Notes: a model not told the origin generated them from the sequence alone. Numbered from the stretch's first letter, positions 1-9,430 are shown. The stretch is DNA of 64,000 nucleotides from Bradyrhizobium sp. AZCC 1693 (GCF_036924745.1 NZ_JAZHSD010000001.1:2976001-3040000), one strand, 5' to 3'. Made by a program: numbers and translations.

Positions 1-1406
1 TCCCGATGCGCCGCGCGACTGCGGCGGCGGTAGCCAGCACGTCCGGCGCCGACTTTTCACTACGTACGATCTCGCACAGCTTCATGACATTCGCCGGGCT
101 GAAGAAGTGCATCCCGAGGACATCCTGGGACCGCTTCGTGACGGATGCGATCGCGTTGACGTCGAGAAAGGAAGTATTGGTTGCGAGAATCGCGCCCGGC
201 TTCGCAACTGTGTCGAGCTTGGAGAAAATGTCCTTCTTTATCTGCATGGTCTCAAAAGCAGCCTCGATGATGAGGTCGGCTTCCGCAGCGTGCTCCAGGC
301 CCACGGCACCCGCTATCAGTTCCAAGCGCTTGGCAACGGTGTCCGAAGACATCCCGGAGCGCGCTGCGCTCGCCTCGTAACTTTTTCGTATAGTACCAAG
401 GCCACGGTCGAGCGAATCCTTTGCGATCTCGATCAGCTTCACCGGGATGCCGGCATTGGCAAAGGACACGGCGATGCCGCCACCCATGGTGCCCGCGCCG
501 ATGATCGCGACCGGATCGATCTTGCGCGGGCGCGTGCCCGCTTCGACACCGGCGATCTTGTTGCTGCTGCGTTCCGCGAAGAACACGTGACGCAGCGCTT
601 TGGACTGATTGCCGCCTCTCAATCGCGTGAACAGCGCCCATTCCCGTCGGATCGCTTCATCAAACGGTACGTCCAGGCACCAGGCAACGGCTTCCACACA
701 GGCCGCCGGAGCTTCCAGCCCCCGATTGCGCTTCATCGCTTCGGCCGCCGCCTTTGTCAGGATGCTTCTGTCGGCGCGTGCCGCTTGCAGCTTCGAATCG
801 TCATCGCGCAGCGAACGCAGGGGACGGCGTTCGGACAGAACTTTTCTGCGCAAAGGCAACACCTGCCGCGACTGGTTCCCCTTCGAATATCTGGTGGACC
901 AGCCCAAGCTGCAGCGCCTCTTCCGCGCCGATCGGATCGCCGGTCACGATCATTTGCACAGCTCTCGCCGGTCCGATGGCACGCGGCAGACGTTGCGTAC
1001 CGCCACCACCCGGGATCAATCCAAGTTTGACTTCCGGTTGGCCGAGCTTGGCATCGCTCGCCGCGATACGGAAATGGCAGCCCATCCCAACTTCGAGGCC
1101 GCCGCCGAACGCGACGCCATGAATTGCGGCGACGACAGGTTTGGACCGGTTCTCGAACAGGCGATTGATTTCGTCGAGACTGGGTCCCTCGATCTTCTGG
1201 TCGAACTCGCGAATGTCGGCCCCGCTAATGAACGTGCGGCCGGCGCAGGCAAGCACGACAGCCGCATACTGCGGATTGTCCAGCACCTCCCGCATGGCGT
1301 CGCACAGACCCTGGCGCACCAGCGAGCCGAGTGCGTTCACTGGCGGGTTGTCGACCAGAAGAACGGCCACTGTGCCGTGTTTCTCGATACTAACAGGGCT
1401 TGTCAT
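1..1406 (-). pseudogene. Bifunctional enoyl-CoA hydratase/3-hydroxyacyl-CoA dehydrogenase (FadJ-like), frameshifted, cut by window edge
   Basis: The protein would hydrate enoyl-CoA and oxidise the resulting 3-hydroxyacyl-CoA in fatty-acid or aromatic-acid beta-oxidation. The first 200 or so codons (from ATG at 1406) form a crotonase domain with the oxyanion motifs AGRTFISGADI and HGVAFGGGLEVG. Near 838-848 the reading frame breaks at a run of four T on the plus strand (AAAA in the coding strand). Dropping one A restores the frame as QKVLSERRPLRSL. The restored frame then stays open to position 1 and includes the NAD-binding GAGTMGGGIAVSFANAG and the HFFSPANVMK region of the dehydrogenase. Without correction the product ends at 801 after 201 residues. 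The break could be real or a homopolymer read error, and the C-terminus lies outside the window. It is the last gene of a leftward cluster starting at 4329. Confidence 0.8.
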
Positions 1407-1581
1407 CGGCTATCTCCTTTAGGATGGGCGGTGCGCTCGGATCCGCCCAAACCGCTTGCGCGGCGTCGGCTGGTTGGCAGCTTGGTAGCTCGGCTTGGTC
1501 AGTGCTGGCCACGGCGCATCTGGCGAGCGGCTATTGAACATTGAATTGAGTGCGCGCCAGCATGCGCCGGCGGGCGAACCG

Positions 1582-2361
1582 TCAGACAGCCATGATGCCG
1601 CCGTCCACTGCCAATATCTGACCCGTAATGTGCTTGCCGGCGTCGCTGGCGAACAGGATGATCGCCCCCTTCAGATCGTCTTCATCACCGATGCGACGCA
1701 GCGGAACCCCCTCAGTCAGCTTGTCGAGGCCAACCGCTTTAATGGTTCCGGCCGTCATTCTGGAGGGGAAGAAACCGGGAGCGAGCGCATTGACCGTAAT
1801 GCCGTACTGACCCCAACTGCCCGCCAATGCGCGGGTGAAATTGACAACCGCCCCCTTACTCGTGTTGTAGGCAATCATCTGCGGCTCGCCAACGTGACCC
1901 CGCAATCCGGCAATCGACGCCATGTTGATGATGCGTCCGTACTTGTTCGGAATCATCGATCGCTTCGCGACCTGCTGGCTCAACACGAACAGGGAACGAA
2001 TATTGAGATTCATCACCTTGTCCCATGCTTCGACAGGATGATCCTCTGTCGGAGCTCCCCAGGTGGCGCCGGCATTGTTCAAGAGAATATCGATCCTGCC
2101 AAACTTGCCCAAGGCCTGGTCGACCAACCGCATGATATCGTCATCCTTGGAATTGTCGGCCGCGATAGCGTCCGACTGATATCCGAGCTTTGAAAGATGT
2201 GAACACGCCTGCTCGAGATCGGCGGCTTTCCGCGACGACAAAATCACCTTGGCGCCTTGCTCGCCCAACGCCTCGGCGATCTGCAAGCCCAATCCACGTG
2301 AGCCGCCCGTTACGAGCGCGATTTTTCCCGTAAGATCGAATGCCTTCTTCACGCTGCCCAT
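1582..2361 (-). CDS. SDR-family oxidoreductase (FabG-like)
   Basis: Classical short-chain dehydrogenase of about 259 residues, expected to interconvert a hydroxyl and a keto group with NAD(P)H in the cytosol. The Rossmann motif TGGSRGLG, the NNAG motif, the catalytic Ser region (INMASIAGL) and YNTSKGA (Tyr-x3-Lys) are all present, as is the C-terminal ILAVDGGIMAV. The frame is open further upstream, but the ATG of MGSVKKAFDL, preceded by AGAAGGA, fits the family start. It sits between the FadJ-like gene and a haloalkane-dehalogenase-like hydrolase, all leftward. A decayed copy of its own N-terminus lies at 3381-3494. The substrate is unknown. Confidence 0.85.
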   Translation of the reverse strand: MGSVKKAFDLTGKIALVTGGSRGLGLQIAEALGEQGAKVILSSRKAADLEQACSHLSKLGYQSDAIAADNSKDDDIMRLVDQALGKFGRIDILLNNAGATWGAPTEDHPVEAWDKVMNLNIRSLFVLSQQVAKRSMIPNKYGRIINMASIAGLRGHVGEPQMIAYNTSKGAVVNFTRALAGSWGQYGITVNALAPGFFPSRMTAGTIKAVGLDKLTEGVPLRRIGDEDDLKGAIILFASDAGKHITGQILAVDGGIMAV

Positions 2362-2445
2362 GAGCGATTCCTTCTCATAGAGTTGCTCTTCATAGCCGGA
2401 CACGCACCGCTGTTCCCGCAAGACCAGCCAGGTTTGCTTGCACAA

Positions 2446-3342
2446 TCACCTGGCGCTTTGGATGAACAGCTCAATCAATGCAATGATGGTATCCGGTGCG
2501 TCTTCCTGACTAAAGTGTCCCGCATGCGGGAGCTTGATGACCGGCCCGTCAGGCCATATTGCCTTGAAATCGGAGATCTGGTTCTCCGGCGCAATCGCTC
2601 GATCCTTCATGCCGACGGCAAGCATCGCGGGTTTCGACTTCAGGTTCTGGAGAAGCTGAAAGCCCTCCTCGAGGTATGGAATGATCCGACCGAGCAAAGC
2701 GTCGAGCGGAAACTCAATTGCCCCGACGCAGTCCTCCTTGGTTGGAAAGGCCGAGCCGAAGGCTGCAAGCCAATTGGAATCCACCGCCGACAAATTCTCC
2801 AAACCCTGCGTCTTCATGATGCTGAGGATATTCACGTCCAGGTGCCCCAACACCTCCCCGAGCGTGCCGGCTTTGTGATGCTTCAGGATGAGCTGGAACC
2901 AGGGCGTCGACCCCGCCGAGGTCTTTCCATAGCCGGCCAACGTGTTGAGGAGAAACAGGCGCCTGACGCGATGCGGATGTCGTAGCGTGAACGCCGAGCC
3001 GATCAGCCCACCCCAATCCTGCAAAACGAACGTAATGTTCTTGAGATCGAGCGCTTCGATCAATTTGGTCAGGTTGTCGACATGAGTCCTCAGCGAATAT
3101 TCCCGATCCCGAGGAGTTTCGCTCTTGCCGAAACCCATGTGGTCAGGAACGACGACTCTGTGCGTGGCGGAAAGCGGCGGGATGAAACGTCGATAGAGGT
3201 AACCCCAGGTGGGCTCCCCATGCAAACAAACGATGGGATCGCCGGTCCCCTCGTCGACGTAATGCATCCGAAAGCCGGCTCCCTCGAAAAAGCAGGGTTC
3301 GAAAGGCCAAGTTCCACCAAAGGTCTCGCTGGCGGCAATCAT
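2446..3342 (-). CDS. Haloalkane dehalogenase-like alpha/beta hydrolase (HLD-I type)
   Basis: 298-residue alpha/beta-hydrolase. It has the oxyanion segment HGEPTWGYLYR (from residue 41) and a nucleophile elbow LQDWGG with Asp109 followed by Trp110, as in haloalkane dehalogenases, where Asp attacks the carbon-halogen carbon and Trp binds halide. A candidate acid lies in VGMKDRAIAPE, after the cap and near strand 7 as in the DhlA subfamily, and a base His in LPHAGHFSQED. By family knowledge this points to dehalogenation or epoxide-type hydrolysis; the true substrate is inference, since many such proteins have no tested halide activity. The second halide-binding residue in the cap cannot be placed with certainty. 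It lies inside a CoA-ester gene cluster, 84 bp upstream of the SDR start. Confidence 0.75.
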   Translation of the reverse strand: MIAASETFGGTWPFEPCFFEGAGFRMHYVDEGTGDPIVCLHGEPTWGYLYRRFIPPLSATHRVVVPDHMGFGKSETPRDREYSLRTHVDNLTKLIEALDLKNITFVLQDWGGLIGSAFTLRHPHRVRRLFLLNTLAGYGKTSAGSTPWFQLILKHHKAGTLGEVLGHLDVNILSIMKTQGLENLSAVDSNWLAAFGSAFPTKEDCVGAIEFPLDALLGRIIPYLEEGFQLLQNLKSKPAMLAVGMKDRAIAPENQISDFKAIWPDGPVIKLPHAGHFSQEDAPDTIIALIELFIQSAR

Positions 3343-3380
3343 GACAAGTCATAGCTCCTTCGCATCTTCTCGAACGCACC

Positions 3381-3494
3381 TATTCCGCGATGGCAAAACC
3401 ACCTTTGGCGCGCTCAGTGCCTCGGCAATGTGGCGACCAATCCAACGCGAGCAGTGCGATCCTCGTAAGATCGGACGCCTTGCGTGCTGCCCAT
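3381..3494 (-). pseudogene. N-terminal remnant of an SDR gene
   Basis: This gap between two genes holds the decayed beginning of a short-chain dehydrogenase related to the intact gene at 1582-2361. Read leftward from an ATG at 3494, both start with ATGGGCAGC, share CGATCTTACG about 25 bp on, then share the segments encoding IAEAL and a valine-rich strand ending in SR. A GGAG-type ribosome binding site still precedes the ATG. Base changes and small indels put the parts in different frames (RWIGRHIAEALSAPKVV is readable in one). Homology ends near 3381, about 45 codons in. It looks like leftover DNA from a duplication or recombination. Confidence 0.6.
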
Positions 3495-3537
3495 GAGTGA
3501 CTCCTTTTCCTTGCCGAATTGGTCACGGCGCAGACGA

Positions 3538-4329
3538 CTAACGTCCCTTGAAGACCGCGGCACGGCGTTCGACGAAGGACTGGATGCCCTCCATCATGTC
3601 CTGGCTGTTGAAGACACGGTCCTTGATTTTGGGGATGTAGTCGATCGCAGCTCGTTCAGCGGCCTCGATGTACTTCAACGCAGCTTCTTTGGTGACCTGG
3701 ATTCCGATCGGCGCGTTCTTGGCAATGGTTTGCGCCAGCTCCATCGCACGCTCAATTTGCTTTCCGGGGTCGACCACTTCCTGCACGAGGCCGATCCTGT
3801 GGGCCTGCGTGGCATCGAACTCGTCGCACAGGAACAGGTGGTACATTGCATCCCCCCAACCGGCCCGGGTCAGAAAGCGGAAGTGCGCGCCGCCGAGCGG
3901 CGCAATACCCCTCTTCGACTCCATCTGGCAGAATCGGCTGTTTGAGGCAGCAACGACAATGTCTCCGGCGAGCATCATTTCGATGCCGATGGTGTAGACG
4001 ATGCCCTGCACCGCGGTGACGACAGGTTTGCGGCAACGTCCCTTGAGCCCGAACACGTCGATGTTGGCAGCCGGAATATCGATCCTTTCGGCTTTTGGGC
4101 CAAAGAATTTGGGCATGTCGAGGCCGGAGGTAAAGTCGCTGCCCTCGGCGCAGACCACACCGGCCCAATAATCGTCATTGCGGTCCAGCAAGGTCATGGC
4201 ATCGGAGATCTGCACCATCATCTGCGGATTGAACGAATTCTTCTTCGCCGGATTGTCGATGATGATTTTCAGCACCCGCCCGTGAACCTCAGTGCGGATC
4301 CGACCCAGCGGGGCCTTCTGTTCGCTCAT
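3538..4329 (-). CDS. Enoyl-CoA hydratase/isomerase family protein
   Basis: Crotonase-fold protein of 263 residues from the chosen start. Motifs include the CoA-binding/oxyanion segment EGSDFTSGLDMPKF and the second oxyanion region VQGIVYTIGIEMMLAGDIVVAA. The usual paired acidic residues of true hydratases are not obvious: the region reads ESKRGIAPLGG, so an isomerase, hydrolase or other crotonase activity is possible. The start MSEQKAPLG is preceded by AAGGAGGG at good spacing, so the nine extra codons upstream are unlikely to be translated. It is the first gene of the leftward cluster ending in the FadJ-like gene and faces the rightward old yellow enzyme gene across a 223-bp gap. Confidence 0.82.
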   Translation of the reverse strand: MSEQKAPLGRIRTEVHGRVLKIIIDNPAKKNSFNPQMMVQISDAMTLLDRNDDYWAGVVCAEGSDFTSGLDMPKFFGPKAERIDIPAANIDVFGLKGRCRKPVVTAVQGIVYTIGIEMMLAGDIVVAASNSRFCQMESKRGIAPLGGAHFRFLTRAGWGDAMYHLFLCDEFDATQAHRIGLVQEVVDPGKQIERAMELAQTIAKNAPIGIQVTKEAALKYIEAAERAAIDYIPKIKDRVFNSQDMMEGIQSFVERRAAVFKGR

Positions 4330-4552
4330 TTGCTCCCTCCTTGCAGCGCTTGACACCTGAGGGATATCGGCCCGCGGCGGTGCGCTCGATCAGGTCACAT
4401 GACAATTTGTGCCCAACGCCGGCTACAACATTCTTGTGCCTGCCTTATTCAGGAATGAATTTCACGACGGCGAGCAGGTGGTTTAGTTTCCCGCCGCTGA
4501 CAGTTGGCGGCCTAGCGCTGCAAACGCCCCCTACCCGCTGCAGAGGCGCATC

Positions 4553-5650
4553 ATGACGACTAATCCACTGTTCGAACCCTTCCAGGTGAAATCGCTTGAA
4601 ATTCGGAACCGTGTGGTTATGGCGCCCATGACGCGCTCCAAGAGTCCCGACGAGACGCCCGGAGAAGATGTTGCCGCATACTACCGCCGCCGAGCGGAAG
4701 GCGGGGTTGGGCTGATCATTACCGAAGGCACGACCATCGACCGGGCCGGCAGCTCAAACGATTCCAATATCCCGAATCTGTATTCACCCCGAAGCATCGA
4801 TGGCTGGCGCAAGGTCGTCGCTGCAGTCCATGCCGCCGGCGCGAAGATCGCACCCCAAATCTGGCATCAGGGCATGGTGCGCAAGCAGGGTACCGGTCCC
4901 CGGCCAGACGGCAAATCGGACGGGCCCTCGGGACTATCGGGTTCTGGGAAGCAAGTCGCCGAACCGATGACCGATTCGGATATCGCCGACACGATCGACG
5001 CATTTGCAAGAGCTGCACTGGTTGCGAAAGAAATCGGCTTCGACGCTGTCGAGTTACATGGGGCGCATGGATATCTGGTGGACCAGTTTCTTTGGGCGCA
5101 GTCCAACAGACGAGATGACGCTTACGGTGGACACCTGGTAAAGCGGACCCGGTTCGCCGCTCAGATCATCAAGGCAATTCGAACGCGCGTCGGACCGGAC
5201 TTTGTCATCATTCACCGTTTCTCCCAGTGGAAGCAGCAAGACTATAGCGCGCGACTTGCGCACACACCTGACGAGCTGGCCGCCCTTCTGACTCCGCTGG
5301 TCGACGCCGGCGTCGACATATTCCACGCTTCAACGCGACGATTCTGGGAGCCCGAGTTCTCCGGTTCCGATCTCAATCTCGCCGGATGGAGCAAGAAGCT
5401 TACCGGAAGGCCATCGATCACCGTTGGATCTGTCGGCCTCAAAGGTGCTGACTTTATCGACTCCTACAAGGGCAAGAGCGCCGAGGTCAGCGAGTTGCAC
5501 GATCTGGAAGCGCGCCTTGGACGTGGCGAGTTCGACCTTGTTGCGGTGGGTCGGGCGCTGATCGCCGATCCATATTGGACGTCGAAAGTCCGCGACCGGC
5601 GATTCAAAGAGTTGTCGGCATTTTCTCCGGCATCAATGGCAATGCTTTGA
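4553..5650 (+). CDS. NADH:flavin oxidoreductase, old yellow enzyme family
   Basis: 365-residue FMN-dependent TIM-barrel enzyme expected to reduce activated C=C bonds (enones, enoates, nitro compounds). FMN-binding APMTRSKS sits near residue 24, the substrate-anion-binding pair is His169/His172 in ELHGAHGYLVDQFL, and the phosphate-binding end GRALIADPYW is near the C-terminus. There is no extra Fe-S or pyridine-nucleotide domain, so it is the short OYE class rather than the 2,4-dienoyl-CoA reductase class. It is transcribed alone to the right, between the crotonase gene and the convergent MaoC gene. Its place among CoA-ester genes suggests a role in reducing unsaturated intermediates, which is inference. 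Confidence 0.88.
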   Translation: MTTNPLFEPFQVKSLEIRNRVVMAPMTRSKSPDETPGEDVAAYYRRRAEGGVGLIITEGTTIDRAGSSNDSNIPNLYSPRSIDGWRKVVAAVHAAGAKIAPQIWHQGMVRKQGTGPRPDGKSDGPSGLSGSGKQVAEPMTDSDIADTIDAFARAALVAKEIGFDAVELHGAHGYLVDQFLWAQSNRRDDAYGGHLVKRTRFAAQIIKAIRTRVGPDFVIIHRFSQWKQQDYSARLAHTPDELAALLTPLVDAGVDIFHASTRRFWEPEFSGSDLNLAGWSKKLTGRPSITVGSVGLKGADFIDSYKGKSAEVSELHDLEARLGRGEFDLVAVGRALIADPYWTSKVRDRRFKELSAFSPASMAML

Positions 5651-5716
5651 TGCGGGAGCTCATCTGATTGGGAAAGCGTCCGGCAACCGAACCGGATCAG
5701 GCGGCCCCGAAGGGCT

Positions 5717-6190
5717 CTAGAAGGCGACAGGCTCCGCAAGATAGGAGACTCCAAGCCACTCCGCGACCAAGGCAGGCTTGTCGGAGCCGTCGATCTCGAC
5801 GACGACCTCCGACCTTGTCATGAATTCCTTTGCGCCGCGGGCGGTCACCTCGATCAGCTTGAATCTTGCTCGTACGCGGCTTCCGGAAGGCACCGGCGTC
5901 ACGAAGCGAATTTTGTCAAAACCGTAATTGACCCCCATCACCCGCCCCTTGATGTCGGGCAAGCCATCGTGGGCCATGGCGACCAGCATGGATAGGGTGA
6001 GAAAGCCGTGGGCCACCGTGCCACCGAACGCCGTCTTGGCGGCACTTGCCGGATCGACGTGGATGAACTGCCAATCCTCGGTCACGTCTGCGAACTTGTC
6101 GATCCGGCTCTGATCGATCTCGAACCAGCGAGACACGCCCACTTCCGTTCCGGCAAGCGCGGCATATTCGTTCATTGCGATTGCTGACAT
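5717..6190 (-). CDS. MaoC-like hot-dog dehydratase
   Basis: 157-residue single hot-dog protein of the (R)-specific enoyl-CoA hydratase family. The catalytic Asp/His segment is visible as FADVTEDWQFIHVDPASA, followed by FGGTVAHGFLTLSM, which matches the MaoC signature. It probably hydrates an enoyl-CoA. The start at 6190 is preceded by GGAG close to the ATG. It is divergent from the TetR gene at 6425, and the 234-bp space between them probably carries the control region, though I see no clear palindrome there. Confidence 0.88.
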   Translation of the reverse strand: MSAIAMNEYAALAGTEVGVSRWFEIDQSRIDKFADVTEDWQFIHVDPASAAKTAFGGTVAHGFLTLSMLVAMAHDGLPDIKGRVMGVNYGFDKIRFVTPVPSGSRVRARFKLIEVTARGAKEFMTRSEVVVEIDGSDKPALVAEWLGVSYLAEPVAF

Positions 6191-6424
6191 ACTCCAACCT
6201 ATGTGGCTTACCTCAACACATTCGTACGGGCGAGCTCTATTCCGCCACCTGTTTCATTCCACAGCTCGTATCGTTACTTTCAGTTGCGCGCCGAAACATA
6301 TGGAAATTCACCCGAAGGCTGCTTATCCTCGCGCGAGATTCTTCTGAATGAAGGCTATCATCCAGAACTCACGTTGGCTGCCGACATCCAGATCGTCAAG
6401 TGCAATTTCCTTGGAGCGACACAG

Positions 6425-7012
6425 GTGGGACACTCGCAGGCGGAGAAGGCAAGAAGCCGGGAGCGGATTCTGGACGCTGCAGCCCTGCAGCTCAGGGAAC
6501 TGGGATTGGCGGGCATCAGCATAGGCGAACTCATGAAGTCCGCCAGACTAACCCATGGCGGCTTCTACGGGCATTTCGAGTCGCGCGATGATCTGATCGC
6601 CCAAGCGCTCGATCGGGCTCTTGCTGATGGCGACGCGTCGGCAATCAACGCCGCAAGCGCCAAAGGGCCGCGCACGCTCAAGTCTTTCCTGAACGCCTAC
6701 CTTAGCAAGGCACATCGCGATCACCCGGCGTCCGGCTGCGCCGTTGCTGCTCTGGCCGGCGACGTCGCCCGCGCCGATTCGCGAACGCGGGAAATCATGA
6801 CGGCGTATCTCGAATCATCCTTCGACAGCATCGCTGCGCTTATTGAGGACGAGGACGCGGCCGAGTTCGCTATTTCGGTGATGTGCACGATCATAGGCGC
6901 GATGACTCTTTCCCGCGTGATGAGGGAAGAGGCAGCATCGAAAAAGATTCTGCTGGCCGCGCGACGGTCAATCCTCGATTACGCGGAAATGCGTCGATCT
7001 TCCCGCCCGTAA
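6425..7012 (+). CDS. TetR/AcrR-family transcriptional regulator
   Basis: A GTG at 6425 with TTGGAG eight bases upstream gives a 195-residue protein of usual family length. The frame is open another 74 codons upstream, but that stretch shows no domain. The N-terminal helix-turn-helix reads from about RERILDAAALQLRELG to LTHGGFYGHFESRDDL, a typical TetR DNA-binding domain; the C-terminal ligand domain contains HPASGCAVAALAGDVAR, seen in one branch of the family. It probably represses itself and the divergent MaoC gene. The ligand is unknown, and a CoA ester or hydrophobic acid would fit the context. Confidence 0.82.
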   Translation: MGHSQAEKARSRERILDAAALQLRELGLAGISIGELMKSARLTHGGFYGHFESRDDLIAQALDRALADGDASAINAASAKGPRTLKSFLNAYLSKAHRDHPASGCAVAALAGDVARADSRTREIMTAYLESSFDSIAALIEDEDAAEFAISVMCTIIGAMTLSRVMREEAASKKILLAARRSILDYAEMRRSSRP

Positions 7013-7128
7013 CCTGTGCTGTGCCCATCCGTCGGGTCCCTGCAAAGGAACTGATTGCGCTTAAGCAAGCGGGAGTTCTGTGGTCGTGGAGAATCCTGCG
7101 CGTTCCTGGTAAATGCAGCTTACCGCGC

Positions 7129-8187
7129 TCACGCAATGCGCTGCAAAGGCCTTCGAGGCCCCTGCTGCCCCAGAAACCACGCACGAGAGTCGGCAAATTC
7201 TGTTTCGAGACACCGGCGGACCTGCCCTGTCAACTTGCGTAGATCACTCTCGCGTCGGCGCAACAGCCAGAGATCCATCGACGACGATTCGTTCGGGAGG
7301 ACACGCACCAATCCCTCAGCGAGCGCGAACGGCACCGCCAGGAATGCCAGCCCCAGCCCCGCTGCAGCGGCAGAATAATGGTTCGCGATCGGCATCACTC
7401 TCAATGAGGCACCGGCATCAGCCGCGGCCTTGAATCGCGTGAGAAGAAGCATTTGCCCGGAACGCTCGCCCTGAAGGCCGGCGAAGTCAGCCGAACTCCC
7501 GATAATCTCATGCTTATCGAGGTCCGCGATGGATCGTGGCGCCGGATGTTCGGCCAAGTATGCTTCGGACGCGAACAAGCCGAAAGCAACCGTCGCTACC
7601 CGACGTCCTACCAGCTCGTTGTCGCCCGGATGGCCCATCCGGATAACAAAATCGAGGTCGCTTGCGGCAAGATTTTGCTGGAGAACAGTGGAGATAATCT
7701 CGAGGCGCATCCGACCATTGAGTGAGCGCAGTTTCTTGACACGAGGCAACAACCAATGCTTGGTCAGGCCTTCGCTGGCGGATATCTTGAGGGAAGAAGA
7801 CCTGTCCCCGACACGCGACGACAGGTCACGTTGAAACAACTCGAACGACCGTACGATGTCCGCCGCGGACCGACGGAGTTGTTCGCCTTCCTGTGTCAGC
7901 TTGACACCTGAGGACACGCGAAAGAACAGCGGAGCTCCGATATAGCGTTCCAACTCCTTCAACCGCCGACTGAGCGTCGGCTGGCTCATACGTAGTTCGC
8001 GCGCCGCGCGATTGACACTGCCGGAGCTCGCGACGGAAGAGAACAATCGGAAGAGATCCCAGTTTGCCTCGGCTACTCGTCCCCTTCGCGGCGAGGGCTG
8101 GACCTGACGGCTTCCATATTCGGCAGCCGCCTCGAGGTTCAGGCAAGCGTTATCTCCAGAAGATCCCGTCAAAGCCTCAGCCGTCAT
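7129..8187 (-). CDS. LysR-family transcriptional regulator
   Basis: The winged HTH is clear (WDLFRLFSSVASSGSVNRAARELRMSQPTLSRRLKELERYIG), followed by a substrate-binding domain with FVIRMGHPGD and a C-terminal leucine-rich segment. The protein carries an unusually long N-terminal lead of about 40 residues before the HTH. I chose the ATG at 8187 (preceded by a G-rich stretch); 8223 is the other ATG. There is no obvious divergent partner: the next gene (8401-9318) is also leftward and ends 214 bp upstream, so the regulated genes are unclear. Confidence 0.8.
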   Translation of the reverse strand: MTAEALTGSSGDNACLNLEAAAEYGSRQVQPSPRRGRVAEANWDLFRLFSSVASSGSVNRAARELRMSQPTLSRRLKELERYIGAPLFFRVSSGVKLTQEGEQLRRSAADIVRSFELFQRDLSSRVGDRSSSLKISASEGLTKHWLLPRVKKLRSLNGRMRLEIISTVLQQNLAASDLDFVIRMGHPGDNELVGRRVATVAFGLFASEAYLAEHPAPRSIADLDKHEIIGSSADFAGLQGERSGQMLLLTRFKAAADAGASLRVMPIANHYSAAAAGLGLAFLAVPFALAEGLVRVLPNESSSMDLWLLRRRESDLRKLTGQVRRCLETEFADSRAWFLGQQGPRRPLQRIA

Positions 8188-8400
8188 CGCCGCCCCCTGG
8201 AACGCAGCCCAGATCTGCTCCATGCCATTATGGGCAAATTGATATCGTAGTTACCGGACCGCGGCGCCATTCTGCATGACATTTATCATCCTGAATGGAG
8301 AATGCTGTTCATCATGCAAAACGTCAAGACCCATTTCATGAGTTCTGCGGGCTACGTCGAGGTTTTCGCCGAGCGACGCGGCGGAACGGGGCGGCGCGCT

Positions 8401-9318
8401 TCATGGCAGCAATTCCTGATCTGCCGCCGTATACACATTGGCGTGGCGCAGGACAAAGTCGTAAACGCTGAGCGGAGGCGTGCCAGTGACCTTCTCCACA
8501 TCCGACGTCAATCGGTCATATCGATTCTGCTGTTTAAGAAGAGCCATTGTTGCGAGATGGGCGAGCGCATGCGGAGACAACATGCCGCTATCCTCCAACT
8601 GCTTGCGCCAAGGTTCCCAAGGCACGTTCACGTAAGTGATTGGACGTCCGAGGGCCCTGGAGAACTCTTCGGCAACCCCGTTCATATCCTGAGACCGCGG
8701 GCCGGTCAGTTCGTATATCATCCCGATGTGACGGTCCGGGTCTTCGATGATTGCGGCGATCACCCTCGCAACATCTTCACTTGCGATCGGCGAGGTCTTT
8801 CCATTCCCGAAAGGCAATCGGATTTGCTGATGCTCGCGGATAGAACTGGCCGACAGCCTGAGGAAGAACGTATCCAGGAATGAAGTTGGACGGACATGCA
8901 CGACGGGCACCCCGGACCAATTCAGCGCCTGCTCCGCGAGCCAGTGCAGCTTCTGCTGCGGGCTGTCTGTGGTCGAATTGATTCCCATTTGCGAAACCGT
9001 CATTTGCGAGATGTTCACGAACGCACTCACGTTGTGATGTTTCGCGACGGCGGCGGCATTGACGGTCGCTTCGAGATACTGAGCCGACACCGTCATTCCG
9101 AAGTACATTCGCTCGCAACCCTCAATGGCGCGATGCATCGCGTGCAGATCGAGAAGATCCCCGGTGACAACCTCAACGCCGCGTTCGGCTAGTTTGGCCG
9201 ACCGAACGTCCTCATTGCGAACTAGCGCCCTCACTTTGGATCCTCGTCCGATCAGTAGTTCGCACATGGCGCGACCAACTGTTCCCGCAGCACCGGTGAT
9301 TAAGATCGGAGATTCCAT
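8401..9318 (-). CDS. NmrA/atypical-SDR NAD(P)-binding protein
   Basis: 305-residue atypical SDR with the glycine-rich motif TGAAGTVGRAMCELL at the N-terminus, VRALVRN after strand 2 and GDLLDLHAM after strand 3. It lacks the Tyr-x3-Lys of classical SDRs, as is normal for the NmrA/quinone-oxidoreductase (QOR2-like) group that reduces quinones or senses NADP. AGGAGGAAGAG precedes the ATG. It is a paralogue of the gene at 37840-38823: both share ILITGA at the start, a VFVNIS/AFVNIS strand, W-SG-PVV--R and YELTGP. Substrate unknown. Confidence 0.82.
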   Translation of the reverse strand: MESPILITGAAGTVGRAMCELLIGRGSKVRALVRNEDVRSAKLAERGVEVVTGDLLDLHAMHRAIEGCERMYFGMTVSAQYLEATVNAAAVAKHHNVSAFVNISQMTVSQMGINSTTDSPQQKLHWLAEQALNWSGVPVVHVRPTSFLDTFFLRLSASSIREHQQIRLPFGNGKTSPIASEDVARVIAAIIEDPDRHIGMIYELTGPRSQDMNGVAEEFSRALGRPITYVNVPWEPWRKQLEDSGMLSPHALAHLATMALLKQQNRYDRLTSDVEKVTGTPPLSVYDFVLRHANVYTAADQELLP

Positions 9319-9430
9319 CTCTTCCTCCTCGGACGCTCCGCGAGCCGTGCTTGGGCACGCTGGAACGAACCCAGCGCTACTGCTCGAATAATGGGGCAGG
9401 CCACCTGCGGTCCGCCTACATTCGAAGAAA

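Noticed and set aside
252..641. 129-residue leftward frame
   Set aside because: It is the wrong frame of the FadJ-like dehydrogenase domain; the neighbouring frame gives the clear GAGTMGGG motif.
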